Shown piece by piece: positions 5,040-7,035 of a DNA stretch of 7,035 nt. The DNA lies in the NCBI GenBank assembly GCA_944381255.1, contig CALWKL010000088.1, forward strand, positions 1-7,035. Reading direction: 5' to 3'. This stretch comes from an uncultured Clostridia bacterium (GTDB lineage Bacteria; Bacillota; Clostridia; Christensenellales; UBA1242). The notes beneath the pieces are model-generated. The model made no database searches. It was not told the origin of the DNA and was given only the letters and a program-made list of their open reading frames with translations. A program made the translations under genes and the position numbers. Position 1 is the stretch's first letter. Each line of letters opens with the position of its first letter.

Positions 5040-5864
5040 TTACACCTCGACAACTTCTTTACTCACTATCGCTACACAGTCTCCGCATTTTATTTTACTG
5101 GGTGCTATGCCTAAGGCTGCATCTTTTTTTACCCCGTTGATTTCAATTTCACAATCAAAAACCTTCATATTGTATCTACCACCCAGACTAGATACCCCCA
5201 GCTCTTCACAATGATTTAGCCCAACAAATTTATTCATCAATATCTGAGCACGCTCAAAAGGTGAAAACCAGTATTTAAGTGTGTCCTCATTGATTACCAC
5301 TACCGACCTACCACGGCTTGTCTTCATAACGTTGCCAGTATCTACAAAGCCTTTGATAACTGCTGACTTATTGTTGACTGTAATAGTTAAATCGCAGGAC
5401 AAATCGGTAAATGTATGTGTACGAAACAAAGACTTTAGCATTTTGCAAACAAAAATCAAAAAAATAAATCCTGTCGCAATGATAGCTCCCAAAGGCAATT
5501 CAGACACATAACCTAAGTTTAAGCCATCGTATACACTTATACCTAGGAAATTGAAAATTCCAATTAGCGCTCCACCAAATGCGAAAGTGTATCCTACAAA
5601 GAGCAAAAACTTGATACCTAGTTTTCGAACGGAGAAATTCATCATATACACCATAACAAGAGCAACTGCGAATTTAATAACTATCGCTAGCACTCCTCCA
5701 ACTCTTATCATAGGAGATACTATAGCAAAGCCCGCCCCAAAAGAGCTCGCTGTAATCAAGCCTAATCGGCTAATCGGCAGTTTTATAGTTTTGCTCGTTA
5801 GATATAACAAAATTATATCAATCAAAAAATTATCGAGCAACACATACTCAATTACGATTTCCAT
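5040..5864 (-). CDS. spoIIGA: SpoIIGA, membrane-bound pro-SigE processing aspartic protease
   Basis: A 274-residue protease of the sporulation septum that removes the pro-sequence of SigE in the mother cell when signalled from the forespore (by SpoIIR in Bacillus subtilis). Residues 1-145 contain about five membrane-spanning helices, starting with the family N-terminus EIVIEYVLLDNFLIDIILLY (2-21). The cytosolic protease domain (about 150-274) carries the catalytic motif GFVDTGN with Asp175, which corresponds to the aspartate required in Bacillus subtilis (Asp183). LGIAPSKI (251-258) is the family's C-terminal strand. Proteins of this family are about 280-310 residues, so this one is slightly short. 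GAGGTG about 5 bases before the ATG supports the start. It is the first gene of the spoIIGA-sigE pair, and probably of a unit reaching sigG and ylmC. Confidence 0.95.
   Translation of the reverse strand: MEIVIEYVLLDNFLIDIILLYLTSKTIKLPISRLGLITASSFGAGFAIVSPMIRVGGVLAIVIKFAVALVMVYMMNFSVRKLGIKFLLFVGYTFAFGGALIGIFNFLGISVYDGLNLGYVSELPLGAIIATGFIFLIFVCKMLKSLFRTHTFTDLSCDLTITVNNKSAVIKGFVDTGNVMKTSRGRSVVVINEDTLKYWFSPFERAQILMNKFVGLNHCEELGVSSLGGRYNMKVFDCEIEINGVKKDAALGIAPSKIKCGDCVAIVSKEVVEV
5043..5048 (-). promoter_or_regulatory. sigE ribosome binding site inside the end of spoIIGA
   Basis: GAGGTG covers the last two sense codons of spoIIGA (Glu-Val). It lies 5 bases before the sigE ATG, and the spoIIGA stop TAA sits between them. 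This arrangement suggests translational coupling, so that protease and substrate are made together. Confidence 0.8.
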
Positions 5865-5888
5865 ACAGCACCTCGCCCTTACTTAAAT

Positions 5889-5921
5889 ATTGTAGCAAAT
5901 TCTAATTATACATGGTGGCAA
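5889..5921 (-). promoter_or_regulatory. Candidate promoter region of spoIIGA
   Basis: Two readings are possible on the - strand. One is TTGCCA (5916-5921) and TACAAT (5889-5894), both one mismatch from SigA consensus but 21 bases apart. This recalls the Spo0A-activated spoIIG promoter of Bacillus subtilis, whose spacer is unusually long (22 bases). The other is TATAAT alone (5905-5910), without a recognisable -35. Either gives a short leader with GAGGTG near its end. Confidence 0.5.
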
Positions 5922-5959
5922 AAAGAAAAGATATATTGCACGAAATATGCAATATATCT
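5920..5959 (-). terminator. Rho-independent terminator of the 77-residue membrane protein gene
   Basis: A perfect 12-bp stem, AGATATATTGCA (5948-5959 on the - strand) and TGCAATATATCT (5929-5940), has a 7-base loop and is followed leftward by TTTTCTTTTT (5920-5929). It begins 17 bases past the stop codon of the gene at 5976-6209. The stem is AU-rich but long. It should separate that gene from spoIIGA, whose candidate -35 starts in the T tract. Confidence 0.8.
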
Positions 5960-5975
5960 CTCTAAAATGTCGTAT

Positions 5976-6209
5976 TTACTGAATTATCATAACGACCAAG
6001 GCTACTACAATAACAATTAGTCCTATGACTTTTACCGTTATCATAATTGAATCATCATTGGCTACATCATTTGTCTTACGAGATGCACAAGCGATTCTAC
6101 GAGATAGACACGCTAGCGCAATACCAATAGCACACAAAATAATACCAATAATAACATTCGCCTGAGACAATCTTTCGATTAGTGTCTGCGCTAATAATAA
6201 TGAAATCAT
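5976..6209 (-). CDS. Small membrane protein of unknown function, two predicted TM helices
   Basis: A 77-residue protein that I do not recognise. An N-terminal amphipathic stretch (1-17) leads into a first hydrophobic helix (about 18-36, VIIGIILCAIGIALACL). A 19-residue loop follows, basic at first (RRIACASRK, 37-45) and then polar and acidic (TNDVANDD, 46-53). A second helix (about 56-76) ends one residue before the C-terminus. The positive loop suggests that both ends face outward and the loop inward. AAGGGGA lies about 9 bases before the ATG. It has a perfect-consensus vegetative promoter and its own terminator, so it is transcribed as a single short mRNA. It is probably a real gene given these signals, but nothing in the sequence shows a function. 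Confidence 0.75.
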   Translation of the reverse strand: MISLLLAQTLIERLSQANVIIGIILCAIGIALACLSRRIACASRKTNDVANDDSIMITVKVIGLIVIVVALVVMIIQ

Positions 6210-6241
6210 ATTATACTATCCCCTTTTCCCTATCTAATTTA

Positions 6242-6270
6242 ATTATACTACAATTTATTTAATATGTCAA
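6242..6270 (-). promoter_or_regulatory. Perfect-consensus SigA promoter of the 77-residue gene
   Basis: On the - strand, TTGACA (6265-6270) and TATAAT (6242-6247) are exactly 17 bases apart, the full consensus for the vegetative sigma factor. Transcription would start near 6235, about 25 bases before the ATG at 6209. The -35 begins 5 bases after the pgsA stop codon, so there is no room for a pgsA terminator between them. Confidence 0.9.
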
Positions 6271-6274
6271 TACC

Positions 6275-7018
6275 TTAATTTTGAATATTATCACTATTAA
6301 CTTTTGCATTGCTAGAAGTATTAGAGTTAGGCTCCTCTTTACTTTTGTCATCTTGAGAAATAGTATCCTCTTTTGTAGCATTGTCTATATTATCACTATT
6401 TAATAGCGAGTCAGCCGTATCTGCATCGCTAGATTGTTGCTCAGACTCAGACCTTTTTTGTAATTCGCTTGAAACTTTATTAGGGAAAAACACTCTTTTG
6501 TAATTTAACAAAATGTACACTACTAGGCTAGCCACTACAATTATCATACCCAAATAAAGTACATAAATGTCCCAAGGGTTAAGTGTCCCATCGAAAAAGC
6601 ACATTAATAGACCGATAGTAATGACTACAGTACCTAATTTACCAAATATATTACTAGGAATGGTAATTTTGCGTTTAAACAAACATGCACCTGTAATTAT
6701 CATTCCTAAATCAATAAATATCAATACCCCCATCAACCAATATGGAATGATGCCCACTATTGCAAAAGCTACTAGAGTAGAAATCTTTAGCAACTTATCT
6801 GCCAATGGGTCAAGTACGACACCATATTGAGTTATTTGATGTGTGCTACGCGCTATAAAACCGTCCAAGGCATCAGTAAGGCTCGCAACTACAAATATAA
6901 TCATTGCTACAAGGTGGTCTTGGCCAGGTATTAAAAAAAAGCATAATAGCATTGTAGGTACTAAAGCTAATCTTATAAGTGACAAGACATTAGGTACATT
7001 CCAAAAAGTTTTTTTCAT
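6275..7018 (-). CDS. pgsA: CDP-alcohol phosphatidyltransferase, probably phosphatidylglycerophosphate synthase PgsA, with a polar C-terminal tail
   Basis: An integral membrane enzyme of 247 residues. It probably transfers a phosphatidyl group from CDP-diacylglycerol to glycerol-3-phosphate, the committed step to phosphatidylglycerol. The N-terminus NVPNVLSLIRL (7-17) is typical of PgsA. The complete catalytic motif D-x2-D-G-x2-A-R-x8-G-x3-D-x3-D is present: Asp49, Asp52, Gly53, Ala56, Arg57, Gly66, Asp70 and Asp74. About six membrane helices end near residue 172. PgsA proteins usually stop near 180-200 residues. Here residues about 181-247 form a Ser/Asp/Asn/Glu/Lys-rich tail that is likely disordered. 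GAGGG lies about 4-5 bases before the ATG. The choice of PgsA over a related CDP-alcohol transferase (such as cardiolipin synthase) rests on the overall pattern. Confidence 0.88.
   Translation of the reverse strand: MKKTFWNVPNVLSLIRLALVPTMLLCFFLIPGQDHLVAMIIFVVASLTDALDGFIARSTHQITQYGVVLDPLADKLLKISTLVAFAIVGIIPYWLMGVLIFIDLGMIITGACLFKRKITIPSNIFGKLGTVVITIGLLMCFFDGTLNPWDIYVLYLGMIIVVASLVVYILLNYKRVFFPNKVSSELQKRSESEQQSSDADTADSLLNSDNIDNATKEDTISQDDKSKEEPNSNTSSNAKVNSDNIQN
6285..6400. repeat. 14-bp in-frame direct repeat in the pgsA tail
   Basis: ATATTATCACTATT occurs at 6285-6298 and 6387-6400, exactly 102 bases (34 codons) apart. It encodes NSDNI at residues 207-211 and 241-245. The exact match and in-frame spacing suggest that a tail segment duplicated. 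Similar low-complexity codons could also arise independently. Confidence 0.6.
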
Positions 7019-7035
7019 TTTGCCCTCAATTTTTT

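Noticed and set aside
4751..5886. Open frames on the + strand opposite sigE and spoIIGA, including one of 111 codons
   Set aside because: They are mirror frames of conserved genes, with compositions that follow from the sense codons and no start signals.

Overview
The window is AT-rich DNA from an endospore-forming Firmicute, most likely an anaerobic member of the Clostridia. The evidence is the mother-cell and forespore sigma factors SigE and SigG beside the pro-SigE protease SpoIIGA and a YlmC/YmxH-family sporulation protein, plus a rubrerythrin typical of anaerobes. The order or genus cannot be fixed from this sequence. No insertion sequence, phage gene, CRISPR array or toxin-antitoxin pair was found.

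Layout from left to right. A complete tRNA-Leu(UAA) on the + strand is followed by its own terminator (2-156). A YhhN/TMEM86-type membrane protein lies on the - strand (318-1043) with a hairpin terminator after it. About 400 bases without a gene follow, ending in the terminator of the next gene. A rubrerythrin (-) and an MscL mechanosensitive channel with a long C-terminal tail (+) are divergently transcribed from overlapping promoters (about 2104-2147). Each ends about 97 bases before a terminator hairpin, and the two hairpins are near-copies of each other. The second hairpin also serves the convergent ylmC gene.

The right half is entirely on the - strand. In transcription order it holds pgsA, a 77-residue membrane protein of unknown function, spoIIGA, sigE, sigG and ylmC. 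The order spoIIGA-sigE-sigG followed by ylmC is the same as in Bacillus subtilis, but ftsA/ftsZ do not precede it here. SpoIIGA cleaves the N-terminal pro-sequence from SigE in the mother cell. SigG drives late forespore expression and has a candidate SigF/SigG-type promoter of its own. spoIIGA and sigE are 2 bases apart and probably translationally coupled.

The 77-residue gene has a perfect-consensus vegetative promoter (TTGACA, 17 bases, TATAAT) and its own terminator. It is therefore a short, probably strongly expressed unit between phospholipid synthesis and sporulation, and it is the least explained gene here. Most of the window is recognisable core biology and I see no clearly new multi-gene system. 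The oddities worth checking are this small gene, the divergent rubrerythrin-mscL module, non-standard residues in SigG, pro-SigE and rubrerythrin, and extended tails on MscL and PgsA.
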